Shown: positions 9,490-19,082, counted from the stretch's first letter. The stretch is DNA of 64,000 nucleotides from Vibrio harveyi NBRC 15634 = ATCC 14126 = KCTC 12724 (GCF_001591145.1 NZ_BCUF01000018.1:1-64000), one strand, 5' to 3'. Made by a program: numbers and translations. Notes: generated by a model from the sequence alone, not told the origin.

Positions 9490-9848
9490 GTTATAGTTTA
9501 TAAATTGTTAAATATAAGCATATTTATTGTGTTTATTCTTGCTATTAAATCAATCTAGTAAAATATAGAGTGATGAAAATCGCAAAATTTTATTTTCTTT
9601 TGATTCCTTTTTTAATAATAACTGGTGAGGTCACATAATTCTTCACCTAAATTCAATTTAAACCAGAATCTAATATCATTGGCTTATCGAAAGGAAAGTG
9701 ATAAAGATCGCGAAATTTTATTTCGAGAAAATAAGAGTTTTAATTATGAACTAATAATCACGAAATTTGTTTTTTGAATTTTAAATATTAATTTCGTTTG
9801 TAATATCTGTGCTTGTCGTCTTTACAGAACAAATAAGAGATATTTCAA
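9490..9848 (+). promoter_or_regulatory. Leader region of speF with repeated CGAAAT palindromes and short ORFs
   Basis: Very AT-rich leader. A motif recurs three times: ATCGCAAAATTTTATTTTC (about 9578-9596), ATCGCGAAATTTTATTTCG (about 9706-9724) and ATCACGAAATTTGTTTTTT (about 9757-9775). The middle copy contains a perfect palindrome CGAAAT-TTT-ATTTCG. The first two copies also lie in frame in short ORFs, 9573-9638 (21 codons) and 9698-9754 (GTG start, 18 codons), both encoding KIAKFYF. Enterobacterial speF is controlled by an ornithine-sensing leader peptide (SpeFL), so either a protein operator or leader peptides are possible. Confidence 0.45.
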
Positions 9849-12029
9849 ATGAAACGTTTAATTATCGGTGTTAGTAATTACATGCCAGAAGACTTCAGTT
9901 TATTATCTGAATCTTTGGATGAGCAATTTAACCGAACTTTAAAACCACTTGAGCACGTCGAATTAACTGACGTTGGCGCTGCAATTATTACTTCTGCAGA
10001 TATTAAGGCTGGTCTACACAAAATTATTTCTGAAACGGGTTATGGCATTCCGGTTTTCTTGGTCACAGATGAAAACCCAGTTTCAGCAGAAGATTACGTA
10101 TGGTTAACCGGCGTTATCGATTTGGAAAGACAGTCAATTGAATACTACGGTCGCCAAATCAATGAGGCTGTCACCAAATACGAATGTCGCCTACTTCCAC
10201 CTTTCTTCAAACAATTGACTCACTACGTGGAAATGGGCAACTCTGCATTCGACTGTCCAGGACACCAAGGCGGCCAGTTCTTCAAAAAACACCCAGCAGG
10301 TAAACAGTTCTACGATTTCTTCGGTGAAAACCTATTCCGTAGTGACTTGTGTAACGCGGACGTTGATTTAGGTGACTTGCTGATCCACGAAGGTTCTGCT
10401 CACCAAGCTCAAGCACACGCAGCAAAAGTGTTCAACTCAGACAAAACCTACTTCGTACTTAACGGCACTTCGGCTTCAAACAAAGTGGTTTGTAACGCGT
10501 TAGTGACCGAAGGTGACTTGGTGATGTTTGACCGTAACAACCACAAATCAAACCACCACGGTGCATTGATCCAAGCGGGCGGTATGCCGGTTTACCTAGA
10601 AACGGCACGTAACCCTTGGGGTTTTATCGGTGGTATGGATGAGCACTGTTTTGATGAAGAATACATCCGTGCTCAAATTGCGAAAGTGTCACCAGAGCGT
10701 GCTCGTGATGAACGTCCATTCCGTCTTGCGATCATCCAATTAGGTACTTACGACGGTACCATCTACAACGCACGTTACGTGATGGATAAGATTGGTCATC
10801 TATGTGACTACATCCTATTCGACTCGGCATGGGTGGGCTACGAGCAGTTCATTCCTATGATGAAAGACTGTTCTCCACTGCTACTGGATCTGAAACCAGA
10901 AGATGCGGGTGTGATTGTGACTCAGTCTGTTCACAAGCAACAAGCAGGCTTCTCTCAAACCTCGCAAATCCACAAAAAAGACCACCATATCAAAGGTCAA
11001 GCTCGCTACTGTAACCACAAACGCTTCAACAACGCGTTTATGATGCACGCGTCAACTTCACCATTCTACGCGCTGTTCTCAGCATTGGATGTGAACGCGA
11101 AGATTCACGACGGTGAAGCGGGTCTGCGCCTATGGCGTGATGCGGTTAAGACGGGTATCGAAGCACGTAAAGAAATCCTGAAAAGCTGTGAGTTGATTCG
11201 TCCGTTCATTCCTGACCAAGTTGATGGTCAACCATGGGGCAGTTACGACACCGATCTTATCGCAACTAATAAGAAGTTCTTCATGTTCGAGCCAGACGCA
11301 AGCTGGCATAAATTTGAAGGCTACGGCGAAGGTCAGTACTTCGTTGACCCATGTAAATTGCTACTCACTACAGCAGGTATTGCTGAAGATGGTAGCTACG
11401 CAGACTTTGGTATTCCTGCAACGTTATTGGCTAACTTCCTACGTGAGAACGGCATCATCCCTGAGAAGTGTGACTTGAACTCTATCTTGTTCCTTCTCAC
11501 TCCAGCAGAGGACATGGGTAAGATCCGTCATCTTGTGGCGCAAATTAACCGTTTCGAGAAATTCATTCGTGATGATGCGCCGCTAAACATCGTGCTTCCT
11601 CGCGTTTACGAAGCGAACAAAGAACGCTACCGCGGTTACACCATCCGTCAGCTATGTCAGGAAATGCATGACATGTACAAAGAGCTGAACGTGAAACAGC
11701 TACAAAAAGCGATGTTCCGTAGCGAATACTTCCCAACTATGGTGCACAAACCAGATGTGGCAACACGCAAATACTTCCGCGGCGAGTGTGATTACTTGCC
11801 TCTGAAAGAAGCGGTAGGTCGTGTCGCAGCAGAAGGTGCGCTTCCTTACCCTCCAGGCATTATCTGTGTGATCACGGGCGAAATCTGGACTCAACAAGTG
11901 GTCGATTACTTCTTATCTCTAGAAGAAGGCATCAACCGATTCCCAGGCTTCGCACCAGAGATTCAAGGTGTGTACCTAGAAGACGTCAATGGTCGCACCA
12001 CCGCCCATTGCTACGCCCTTAAAGATTAA
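9849..12029 (+). CDS. speF: Inducible ornithine decarboxylase
   Basis: PLP-dependent decarboxylation of ornithine to putrescine and CO2, normally consuming protons in acid stress. The 726-residue protein has the three-part architecture of the Orn/Lys/Arg decarboxylase family: N-terminal wing domain, PLP core with FDCPGHQGGQFFKKHPAG, LNGTSASNKVV and the Schiff-base lysine Lys363 in TQSVHKQQAGFSQ, then the C-terminal domain ending DVNGRTTAHCYALKD. Length and the downstream antiporter fit SpeF rather than lysine or arginine decarboxylase. Start ATG follows AAGAGA. potE follows after 65 bases and pyridoxal kinase lies further downstream, consistent with cofactor supply. Confidence 0.95.
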   Translation: MKRLIIGVSNYMPEDFSLLSESLDEQFNRTLKPLEHVELTDVGAAIITSADIKAGLHKIISETGYGIPVFLVTDENPVSAEDYVWLTGVIDLERQSIEYYGRQINEAVTKYECRLLPPFFKQLTHYVEMGNSAFDCPGHQGGQFFKKHPAGKQFYDFFGENLFRSDLCNADVDLGDLLIHEGSAHQAQAHAAKVFNSDKTYFVLNGTSASNKVVCNALVTEGDLVMFDRNNHKSNHHGALIQAGGMPVYLETARNPWGFIGGMDEHCFDEEYIRAQIAKVSPERARDERPFRLAIIQLGTYDGTIYNARYVMDKIGHLCDYILFDSAWVGYEQFIPMMKDCSPLLLDLKPEDAGVIVTQSVHKQQAGFSQTSQIHKKDHHIKGQARYCNHKRFNNAFMMHASTSPFYALFSALDVNAKIHDGEAGLRLWRDAVKTGIEARKEILKSCELIRPFIPDQVDGQPWGSYDTDLIATNKKFFMFEPDASWHKFEGYGEGQYFVDPCKLLLTTAGIAEDGSYADFGIPATLLANFLRENGIIPEKCDLNSILFLLTPAEDMGKIRHLVAQINRFEKFIRDDAPLNIVLPRVYEANKERYRGYTIRQLCQEMHDMYKELNVKQLQKAMFRSEYFPTMVHKPDVATRKYFRGECDYLPLKEAVGRVAAEGALPYPPGIICVITGEIWTQQVVDYFLSLEEGINRFPGFAPEIQGVYLEDVNGRTTAHCYALKD

Positions 12030-12094
12030 TCTACCCCGTTCGCATCGTGACTTGGTTGTCGCGGTGCGAACCGTTTATTCGTGGAGAATAATTT

Positions 12095-13405
12095 ATGAGT
12101 ACTGAAACCAAAAAAATGTCGGTGGTGCAGCTAACCATTCTGACATTCATTAACATGGCTGGCTCGGGCATCATTATGCTGCCAAGTAAGCTGGCGCAAG
12201 TGGGCACGATTTCGATTCTATCTTGGCTGATTACTGCGGCGGGTTCATTGGCTCTTGCCTATGTATTTGCAAAGTGTGGTCGCTTTAGTAAACGTGACGG
12301 TGGTATGAACGGTTATGCGTCGTACGCGTTTGGTAAATCGGGTGCGTTTATGGCGGGTTGGACCTACGGCTTGTCGTTGTTGATCGCCAACATCGCGATT
12401 GCGATAACCTGTGTTGGCTACGGATCTGCGTTTTTTGAAGTGACCTTGTCGCCAGTAGAGACCTGTCTGTACACCATCGCTATCCTTTGGATTTGTACCT
12501 TCGCTAACTTTGGTGGTGCGAAGATTACTGGTCAAATCGGCTCGTTTACGGTCTGGGGCGTTATCCTTCCTGTATGTTCTTTGGGTATCGTTGGTTGGTT
12601 CTACTTTAGCCCAACCATGTACGTAGAAGCGTGGAACCCACACCACCTACCATTTGGTGAAGCGGTAAGTGCGTCGATCGCGATGACACTTTGGGCATTC
12701 CTAGGTCTTGAATCGGCTTGTGCGAACTCAGAAGCGGTAGAAAACCCAGAGAAGAACGTACCAATCGCAGTATTGGGCGGTACGCTGATTGCGGCGGTGG
12801 TTTACATTGTTTCAACCAACATCTGTTCTGGTATCGTAGCGAACTCTGAGCTTGCTGCATCTACAGCGCCATTCTCAACAGTATGGACAGTGATGCTAGG
12901 TTCTACCGCTGGTAAAGTGGTTGCAGGCATGGCAGTTCTTGCTTGTGCAGGTTCACTACTGGGTTGGCAGTTCACTATCGCGTCAGTATTCAAATCATCT
13001 TCAGATGCAGGCTTCTTCCCGAAACTGTTCTCACAAGTTGATAAACGCGGTACACCAATCAAAGGCATGGTGGCTATCACGGTTATCCAATCGGTGCTTT
13101 CTTTAATGACTATCTCGCCAACATTGAACGAGCAATTTGAAGCACTGGTTAACCTAGCGGTAGTGACAAACGTTATTCCTTATATCCTATGTATGGGTGC
13201 AATCTTCATCATGCAGCAAGTGGCGCACGTGCCTGAGCGCGAGATGAAGACAACGAACATCATCGCTCTGATTGGTTCTCTGTACAGCTTCTATGCGTTG
13301 TACGGTTCTGGCTACGAAGCCATGATGTGGGGCTCTATCGTTACCTTCCTAGGTTGGAGTGCGTACGGTCTGATCGCTTCTAAACACGAACCTCTCGTGA
13401 ACTAA
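12095..13405 (+). CDS. potE: Putrescine/ornithine antiporter
   Basis: Inner-membrane APC-family transporter exchanging external ornithine for internal putrescine. The 436-residue protein opens with a short charged tail and the family signature FINMAGSGIIMLPSKLAQVGTIS, has about twelve hydrophobic segments, and contains WAFLGLESACANSEAVENPEKNVP. It lies 65 bases after speF with its own ribosome site (GTGGAGA), forming the standard speF-potE acid-response operon, and a terminator follows. Confidence 0.95.
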   Translation: MSTETKKMSVVQLTILTFINMAGSGIIMLPSKLAQVGTISILSWLITAAGSLALAYVFAKCGRFSKRDGGMNGYASYAFGKSGAFMAGWTYGLSLLIANIAIAITCVGYGSAFFEVTLSPVETCLYTIAILWICTFANFGGAKITGQIGSFTVWGVILPVCSLGIVGWFYFSPTMYVEAWNPHHLPFGEAVSASIAMTLWAFLGLESACANSEAVENPEKNVPIAVLGGTLIAAVVYIVSTNICSGIVANSELAASTAPFSTVWTVMLGSTAGKVVAGMAVLACAGSLLGWQFTIASVFKSSSDAGFFPKLFSQVDKRGTPIKGMVAITVIQSVLSLMTISPTLNEQFEALVNLAVVTNVIPYILCMGAIFIMQQVAHVPEREMKTTNIIALIGSLYSFYALYGSGYEAMMWGSIVTFLGWSAYGLIASKHEPLVN

Positions 13406-13417
13406 GTTTTTTCAATC

Positions 13418-13452
13418 GAGCCTTCCCATACGCGGTGTGGAGGGCTCTTTTG
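13418..13452 (+). terminator. Rho-independent terminator after potE
   Basis: Imperfect stem GAGCCTTCC/GGAGGGCTC followed by TTTT, ending the speF-potE unit. Confidence 0.75.
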
Positions 13453-13551
13453 CTTTTATCCATAACCTTTTGATTTGAAACACTAGGTAAGTTGAGGACA
13501 CAACACCACTCGTAACGTGAAAACTCATTTTCGACAATTGGGGGACGAAAG

Positions 13552-13734
13552 ATGATTAGCCAACCTGTTAAAATCGGTGACGATACCGTCGTAGTCATTC
13601 CAAGCGTGATCCTGACTGAGCTCGGGATAAGGGAAGGGGACACCCTCGAAATTGCGCTCAATAAAGACAAAATGGAAATTAAGAAAATGGTACTGAAAAC
13701 CAGCTCTCCAAACGATTCCAGCGAAGAAGGCTAG
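13552..13734 (+). CDS. Orphan AbrB/MazE-type DNA-binding protein
   Basis: A 60-residue protein with a single swapped-hairpin SpoVT/AbrB domain (VKIGDDTVVVIPSVILTELGIREGDTLEIAL), the fold of MazE antitoxins and AbrB regulators, plus a short acidic tail. No toxin-like ORF lies beside it, so either it is a stand-alone regulator or its partner has been lost. Strong GGGGGA ribosome site. It lies between the potE terminator and pdxY, 107 bases before the latter. Confidence 0.8.
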   Translation: MISQPVKIGDDTVVVIPSVILTELGIREGDTLEIALNKDKMEIKKMVLKTSSPNDSSEEG

Positions 13735-13841
13735 AATTGAGTTAGAGAATCTTGGTTTGTCGGATACACTACTGGTTTCGCAAATCTGGCGCTCGCCGCT
13801 GTCTTTGAACTATTGATAACAACAAGAAGAGGTCTGGTACT

Positions 13842-14705
13842 ATGCAAGGTATCCTCTCTATACAATCTCATGTTTCTTTTGGTCACGCTGGTAACAGCAG
13901 TGCCGTTTTCCCAATGCAACGCATGGGCTTTGAAGTGTGGCCTATTCACACGGTTCAATTCTCTAACCACACCCAGTACCAAGAAGGTTGGACGGGGCGT
14001 GCGTTCTCGGCTGATGACATCAGCGAACTGGTTCGTGGTCTTGGCAACATTGGTGCGCTAGAAAAGTGCCAAGCGGTTCTGACTGGCTATCAAGGCAGTG
14101 CTGAGCAATGTCTGGCAGTTGAAGAAACCGTCTCCAAAGTAAAACAAGCAAACCCAGACGCACTTTATGTGTGTGACCCAGTGATGGGCGCGCCAGATAA
14201 AGGCTGTATTGTGGCGCCGGGTATTGCAGAAAACTTGTTAAACCGTCTGATGCCAATGGCAGATGTGATCGTGCCTAACCAGTTCGAGTTAAGCCAATTT
14301 GCAGAGATGGAAATTCATACGCTGGATGATGCGATCAACGCTTGTCAGCGTGCACTAGCAAAAGGTCCTAAAGTGGTGTTGGTGAAACACCTTTACTGTT
14401 TGTCTGACGATAGCTTCAATATGTTACTTGCGACGCAAGAAGGCACTTATTTAGCGAAGCGCCCTCATTTTGAATTTGCTAAAGCCCCCGTCGGTGCAGG
14501 TGATTTGATCTCGGCGATTTTTACCGCTGGCTTGCTGAAAGGTTGGACGCCAAAACAAGCCTTCCAACACTGCCACGACGCGTGTTACGGCGTACTTAAT
14601 GCGACTTACCAAGCGGGCGAATGGGAACTGCAAACCATCGCAGCACAACAAGAGTTCGTTGAGCCGAGCAAGCACTTCCCATTGGAAGAAGTGACATTAA
14701 GTTAA
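13842..14705 (+). CDS. pdxY: Pyridoxal kinase
   Basis: Ribokinase-like salvage enzyme making PLP from pyridoxal and ATP. The 287-residue protein starts [25 protein letters not shown], typical of PdxY, and carries [14 protein letters not shown] and the anion-hole/catalytic motif [11 protein letters not shown]. Its nearness to PLP-dependent ornithine decarboxylase suggests linked cofactor supply, although a terminator separates them. Ribosome site AAGAGG; a strong terminator follows. Confidence 0.95.
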   Translation: MQGILSIQSHVSFGHAGNSSAVFPMQRMGFEVWPIHTVQFSNHTQYQEGWTGRAFSADDISELVRGLGNIGALEKCQAVLTGYQGSAEQCLAVEETVSKVKQANPDALYVCDPVMGAPDKGCIVAPGIAENLLNRLMPMADVIVPNQFELSQFAEMEIHTLDDAINACQRALAKGPKVVLVKHLYCLSDDSFNMLLATQEGTYLAKRPHFEFAKAPVGAGDLISAIFTAGLLKGWTPKQAFQHCHDACYGVLNATYQAGEWELQTIAAQQEFVEPSKHFPLEEVTLS

Positions 14706-14726
14706 GTCTTATCATTGGTAGGAAAG

Positions 14727-14750
14727 AGGGAGCACAGTGCTCCCTTTTTT
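14727..14750 (+). terminator. Rho-independent terminator after pdxY
   Basis: AGGGAGCAC/GTGCTCCCT stem followed by six T residues; the reverse strand has only CTTT, so it may act weakly for the convergent gene too. Confidence 0.88.
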
Positions 14751-14758
14751 GATCTTCA

Positions 14759-15253
14759 TTAACAGCCAGTGGTGTCAATTCTAAAGCTGTGTCCATCAAC
14801 GCCTTTGCTGTCCATTCGATAGTAGGCGTAACACTGATTTGCCATCAGTGCCTCTGGTGATTCGTCACTACCGTAACCGACAATTGAATAACGATTGTTT
14901 TCGATAAAGACCAAGTCTGCTTGTTTCATCTCATCAGTGATGGTCAGATTGTCGAAAAATCCAACTTGCTCACCACACTCACTCTGAGTCTCTGGATAAC
15001 CGTTGTAGAAATCTTGATAGCCAAGAGCTGTCAGGACGCACTGGTTTGCGCCTCGGTCCTGCTTAAACGCTTTTGCATTGTTGTGTAGGAGCGAGACGTA
15101 ATACTGCATGTCAGCGAACAGAACTTGGATTGCAGCACTGCGGGCAGCAGAAGTACGTTGGTTAGAATAATGGACTGTGGCTACGGTTAACCCTCCGAGT
15201 ACCACGGCGGTCAACAGCCACTCTTTTGCTGAGAATCCAGACAACAATCTCAT
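14759..15253 (-). CDS. Type IV pilin/pseudopilin-like protein
   Basis: 164 residues. The N-terminus MRLLSG-FSAKEWLLTAVVLGGLTVA has the features of a type IV prepilin: a six-residue leader ending in Gly, Phe at mature +1, Glu at +5, then a hydrophobic helix. The rest is periplasmic with four cysteines and no recognised domain. It stands alone, with no pilus assembly genes nearby. I infer a pilin-like membrane protein; secretion or pilus membership is unproven. Ribosome site AGGG; flanked by terminators on both sides. Confidence 0.7.
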   Translation of the reverse strand: MRLLSGFSAKEWLLTAVVLGGLTVATVHYSNQRTSAARSAAIQVLFADMQYYVSLLHNNAKAFKQDRGANQCVLTALGYQDFYNGYPETQSECGEQVGFFDNLTITDEMKQADLVFIENNRYSIVGYGSDESPEALMANQCYAYYRMDSKGVDGHSFRIDTTGC

Positions 15254-15386
15254 TGGTTTTTACCCTATGTACAACTCAACCATATGCGTAACTGAGCGGG
15301 ATTCTACGCATCGATTTTCGAAAATTTAAGGGCAAATAGCGTGTTTCAGAAAAACCTGACAGAAACTTGAAGTACGATCAAAGTAT

Positions 15387-15411
15387 GAAAAGAGGAGCAT
15401 AGTGCTCCTCT
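15387..15411 (-). terminator. Rho-independent terminator of the ketone-body operon
   Basis: AGAGGAGCA/TGCTCCTCT stem followed on the minus strand by TTTTC, just after the atoA stop codon. Confidence 0.82.
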
Positions 15412-15422
15412 TGATTTTTGGA

Positions 15423-16100
15423 TTAGTTTGGTGTCGGCATGGGAATAAGGCTAGGTGATACAATCAGTTGGGCTTCTGTCGCCGTTTGTACCTCTTCAAC
15501 GGAAAACTCCGGTGCGAGTTCGGTTAACATCATGCCTTTATTGGTGATTTCGAACACGCCCATTTCAGTGACAATCAAATCTACCTGACCCACAGCGGTC
15601 AGCGGTAAAGTGCAATGCTTAAGCAGTTTTGGATTGCCTTTCACCGTGTGTTCCATGGCGACAATAACTTTCTTTGCGCCGACCACAAGATCCATTGCGC
15701 CGCCCATTCCAGGCACCATTTTGCCCGGAATGATCCAGTTGGCAAGATTGCCACGTTCATCCACTTGCAGTGCTCCGAGCACGGTTGAATCCACGTGACC
15801 ACCGCGAATGATGGCAAAAGAGTCCGCGCTATTAAAGTAGCAAGAGCCTGCTATGGCGGTGATGTTTTGTCCGCCGGCATTGACCAGATCAGGGTCGATT
15901 TCTGCCTCAGATGCCAGCTTATCAATGCCAATTAAGCCATTTTCAGCTTGCAGTAATAGCTCGACGTCTTTGTCTACTTCATTGGCAACCAACGTTGGTA
16001 GACCGATTCCTAGGTTAACGATGTCGCCATCTCTCATCTCTTGAGCAACGCGCCATGCAATGCGGCGGCGAACGACTTCTTTATCTAATTGTGCAGTCAT
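15423..16100 (-). CDS. atoA: 3-oxoacid (acetoacetyl) CoA-transferase subunit B
   Basis: Beta subunit of a family I CoA-transferase, moving CoA between short-chain acids such as succinyl-CoA or acetyl-CoA and acetoacetate. The catalytic glutamate is Glu53 in QAENGLIG, and the glycine-rich GKMVPGMGGAMDLVVGAKKVIVAMEHT is conserved. The start codon overlaps the stop codon of the A-subunit gene by one base (TAATG), indicating translational coupling. Last gene of the thiolase-atoD-atoA operon. Whether the acceptor is acetate or succinate cannot be told from sequence alone. Confidence 0.93.
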   Translation of the reverse strand: MTAQLDKEVVRRRIAWRVAQEMRDGDIVNLGIGLPTLVANEVDKDVELLLQAENGLIGIDKLASEAEIDPDLVNAGGQNITAIAGSCYFNSADSFAIIRGGHVDSTVLGALQVDERGNLANWIIPGKMVPGMGGAMDLVVGAKKVIVAMEHTVKGNPKLLKHCTLPLTAVGQVDLIVTEMGVFEITNKGMMLTELAPEFSVEEVQTATEAQLIVSPSLIPMPTPN

Positions 16101-16768
16101 TAGTTGTCCTCCACTAAGATGTAATCGACGTACAAACTTGGGGTATGCACGGCTTCAGGCTCAATATCGCCCAATTCCACAATCTGCTCTGGTTCCACCA
16201 CCACGATTTCCGCCGCAGTTGCCATTAAAGGATTAAAGTTCTGAGTGGTTTTGCTATAGAAAACGTTGCCACGACGGTCAACTTTAGATCCACGAATCAG
16301 TGCTAAATCGGCCTTCAGTGGCATTTCCAAGAGATATTGTTTGCCGTCAACTTCAATCACGCGTTTGTTCTCTGCGACGATGGTGCCAAGTCCTGTTGGT
16401 GTTAGTACGCCACCCAAACCTGCGCCAGCACTGCGAATGCGCTCTGCCAATGTACCTTGAGGAACAAGCTCCACTTCAAGTGTGCCTTCATTCATTTGTT
16501 TGCCCGTTTCGGGGTTAGTGCCGATGTGCGAGGCATACAGTTTCTTCACGCGTTTTTCCGCGATAAGTCGACTAGAACCTCGACCCGGTGAGCCTGTATC
16601 GGTGCTGATTAAGGTAATGTTTTTGATGTCTTTTTTGATCAACAAATCAATTAAACGTTCTGGTGCGCCTGTTGCCATAAAGCCGCCAATCATAATGGTC
16701 ATGCCGTCGTGCAATAGGCTTTCAACTTGCTCTGTAGTGGCTGCTTTTTTCATGTTTTTCGTGTTCAT
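16100..16768 (-). CDS. atoD: 3-oxoacid (acetoacetyl) CoA-transferase subunit A
   Basis: Alpha subunit of the CoA-transferase, 222 residues, with the family motif IMIGGFMATGAPERLIDLL near the N-terminus and ADLALIRGSKVDRRGNVFY in the middle. Ribosome site AAGGAG. It begins 12 bases after the thiolase and overlaps atoA by one base, giving a tight three-gene operon for acetoacetate activation and cleavage to acetyl-CoA. Confidence 0.93.
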   Translation of the reverse strand: MNTKNMKKAATTEQVESLLHDGMTIMIGGFMATGAPERLIDLLIKKDIKNITLISTDTGSPGRGSSRLIAEKRVKKLYASHIGTNPETGKQMNEGTLEVELVPQGTLAERIRSAGAGLGGVLTPTGLGTIVAENKRVIEVDGKQYLLEMPLKADLALIRGSKVDRRGNVFYSKTTQNFNPLMATAAEIVVVEPEQIVELGDIEPEAVHTPSLYVDYILVEDN

Positions 16769-16780
16769 GAGAGGCTCCTT

Positions 16781-17986
16781 CTAACAACGTTTCAAAATTA
16801 ACGCCGTGCCCATGCCACCGCCGATGCACAGTGATGCCAAACCGTAATCACGGCGAGTGCGCTGCAGTTGATAAACCAAGGTGGTCACAATGCGGTTACC
16901 TGATGCGCCGATTGGGTGACCAAGTGCAATGGCACCGCCACTTAAGTTACTGCGTTCTAGCAGCCAAGCTTCATCGATATTGTGTTGCTCGGTAAGGGAA
17001 CGAACCACGCCAAGTGCTTGCGCAGCAAAGGCTTCGTTAAGCTCAAAAACGTCGATATCTTCAATCGCCATTTCGGCTTTGGCTAAGGTATTGGCAATCG
17101 CAGACACCGGACCTAAGCCCATCACCTCTGGGGCGATAGCACCTTGTCCGTATTCGATGAGTTCAGCTATCGGCTTGAGGTTATGGCGTTTTACGGCACT
17201 TTCTGAAGCGAGCAAAATTGCGGATGCACCATCATTAATACCGGATGCATTGCCTGCGGTAACACTGCCTTCTTTATCGAATGCAGGACGCAGTGCTTGT
17301 AGACCTTCAAAGGTGCTGTCGGCTTTCGGATATTCATCGTTCTTTACTTCGAATTGGCGCTTGCGATCCACTATCGTAATTGGCGCAATTTCTGCTTCAA
17401 AATGACCATTTTCTATCGCGCTGATCGCTTTATGTTGGCTTTGTAAGGCAAAGGCATCTTGGTCTTCTCGGCTGATTTGGAATTGCTTGGCGATGTTTTC
17501 TGCCGTAACACCCATGTGGTAATTGTGGAAGGCATCTGTCAAACCATCTTTGATGATGCTGTCTTCTTGGAGTTGATGACCCATGCGATAACCGCGACGA
17601 ATCTGACCGGAAGAGATGTATGGTGCGTTGGACATACTCTCCATACCACAAGTAAGCACTAGTTCTGCGTCGCCCGCTCGAATATGGCTTGCACCGTCCA
17701 TGATGACTTTCATCCCACTGCCACAAATCATATTGAGTGTGTAAGCCGGAACGGATTCTGGAATGCCTGCCTTCATTGCGGCTTGGCGACCCGGTCCCAT
17801 GCCTACGCCTCCAGTAAGTACGTTGCCAACAATCACTTCATCGATTTGTTCTGGGGCAATGTCCACTTGCTCCAAGGCTGCCTTGATGGCATGAGCGCCC
17901 AGTTCAACACTAGACAATGACGCTAATGAGCCATTAAAGCTGCCAATTGGGGTGCGCTTTGCCGCCACAATAAAGATTCGTTCCAT
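16781..17986 (-). CDS. atoB: Acetyl-CoA C-acetyltransferase (thiolase)
   Basis: Degradative or ketone-body thiolase converting acetoacetyl-CoA and CoA to two acetyl-CoA. 401 residues; nucleophile Cys88 (NMICGSGMK), His357 in GHPIGASG and the C-terminal Cys387 (CIGGGMG) complete the active site. First gene of the operon with atoD and atoA. It is divergent from the IolE-like gene at 18167, so a shared control region of about 180 bases lies between them. It could equally work in short-chain fatty acid metabolism. Confidence 0.93.
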   Translation of the reverse strand: MERIFIVAAKRTPIGSFNGSLASLSSVELGAHAIKAALEQVDIAPEQIDEVIVGNVLTGGVGMGPGRQAAMKAGIPESVPAYTLNMICGSGMKVIMDGASHIRAGDAELVLTCGMESMSNAPYISSGQIRRGYRMGHQLQEDSIIKDGLTDAFHNYHMGVTAENIAKQFQISREDQDAFALQSQHKAISAIENGHFEAEIAPITIVDRKRQFEVKNDEYPKADSTFEGLQALRPAFDKEGSVTAGNASGINDGASAILLASESAVKRHNLKPIAELIEYGQGAIAPEVMGLGPVSAIANTLAKAEMAIEDIDVFELNEAFAAQALGVVRSLTEQHNIDEAWLLERSNLSGGAIALGHPIGASGNRIVTTLVYQLQRTRRDYGLASLCIGGGMGTALILKRC

Positions 17987-18166
17987 ACCGCTGTTTACTC
18001 CGTAATCGTTCTGTCATAACCAGTGTAGGGAGTGCGACGTGGTCGCGATATAGCCAGGAATTCAAAGCCGCTTTGCGAAAATGCAAAGTACAAACGAGGC
18101 GCAAATCACGAACTTTTACCCCTACCAATCTTAAGGTGAAAAGAAATCAACTTAGGAGAAAAACAC

Positions 18167-19054
18167 ATGCTTGATCGTATTGCTTGCGCCCCATGTTGCT
18201 GGGGAGTGGAAGAGGCATCTCATGCGACCAATCCAAGCTGGGGAAAGGTGTTAATGGATGCAAGTGACAGTGGCTTTCGTGGTATTGAATTGGGACCGGA
18301 TGGTTTCTTCCCTGAAGATCCTGAACTGGTGAAAAGTGCGTTTCGTGTACGTGGACTGCAGGTGTGCGCTGGCAAGGTACAAGTGCCATTTTGCGACTCT
18401 GCAAACATGTCTGCCATTTTGGAAGAAGTCGACACCGTCTGTCAGCGTTTAGATTCGCTGGGCGTAAAGAATTTACTGATCATGGAAGGCATTCATACGG
18501 AACGTTATGGCTATATCGGACAAAGCGTCACTGCACCGCGTCTGAATATGGAAAATAAACGGACCATGATTGTTAACCTTGAGCGAATTATTCGCGTGGC
18601 AAGCCAATATGGTTTGCGCTGTTTGCTTCATCCGGGCATTGGCGGCTACATCAGTTATAAAGATGAGATCGATTTTGTCATGAGTCAGATTCCCGGGACC
18701 AAACTGGGATTATGCATCGATATTGGGCATGTGTTTTTAGATGGGATGGACCCGCTAGGGATCATTCGTCAGTACGGATCACGCATCGAGCATATTCATG
18801 TTAAAGATATCTCGACGGACAAATTGAGACTAGCTATCCGTGATAAGTTGGAGTGGGTTGACGCCTATAGTAAAGGATTGATCACTCCCTTAGGGGATGG
18901 CGATGTCAAGCTGCAACAAGTGATGAGTGCACTTAAAGCGGTCGACTATCAAGGTTGGATCGTGGTCGAGCATGAGCACGGCACCGCAGACGTGAGTCAG
19001 GTTTCGCGTGATTTAAAACGCAGTCGCGATTATCTCGCTCAGATTGTGGCGTGA
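18167..19054 (+). CDS. IolE/IolI-like sugar isomerase-type TIM-barrel protein
   Basis: 295-residue member of the xylose-isomerase-like / AP-endonuclease 2 family, distinct from the IolE at 22790 and the IolI-like protein at 30902. Metal-site motifs are visible in LLHPGIGGY, LCIDIGHVF, IEHIHVKDIS and a C-terminal WIVVEHEHG. Likely an isomerase, epimerase or dehydratase acting on a keto-sugar or inosose. Ribosome site AGGAGA. Its stop lies 28 bases before the TauE-type transporter start, implying a two-gene operon. Substrate not known; nearness to the inositol genes suggests a cyclitol-related compound. Confidence 0.75.
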   Translation: MLDRIACAPCCWGVEEASHATNPSWGKVLMDASDSGFRGIELGPDGFFPEDPELVKSAFRVRGLQVCAGKVQVPFCDSANMSAILEEVDTVCQRLDSLGVKNLLIMEGIHTERYGYIGQSVTAPRLNMENKRTMIVNLERIIRVASQYGLRCLLHPGIGGYISYKDEIDFVMSQIPGTKLGLCIDIGHVFLDGMDPLGIIRQYGSRIEHIHVKDISTDKLRLAIRDKLEWVDAYSKGLITPLGDGDVKLQQVMSALKAVDYQGWIVVEHEHGTADVSQVSRDLKRSRDYLAQIVA

Positions 19055-19082
19055 TTCGAAACTAGATGATGAAAAGGCAGTA

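Noticed and set aside
13552..13734. Toxin-antitoxin module
   Set aside because: An AbrB/MazE-like protein is present, but no neighbouring ORF of the expected toxin size and position was found.
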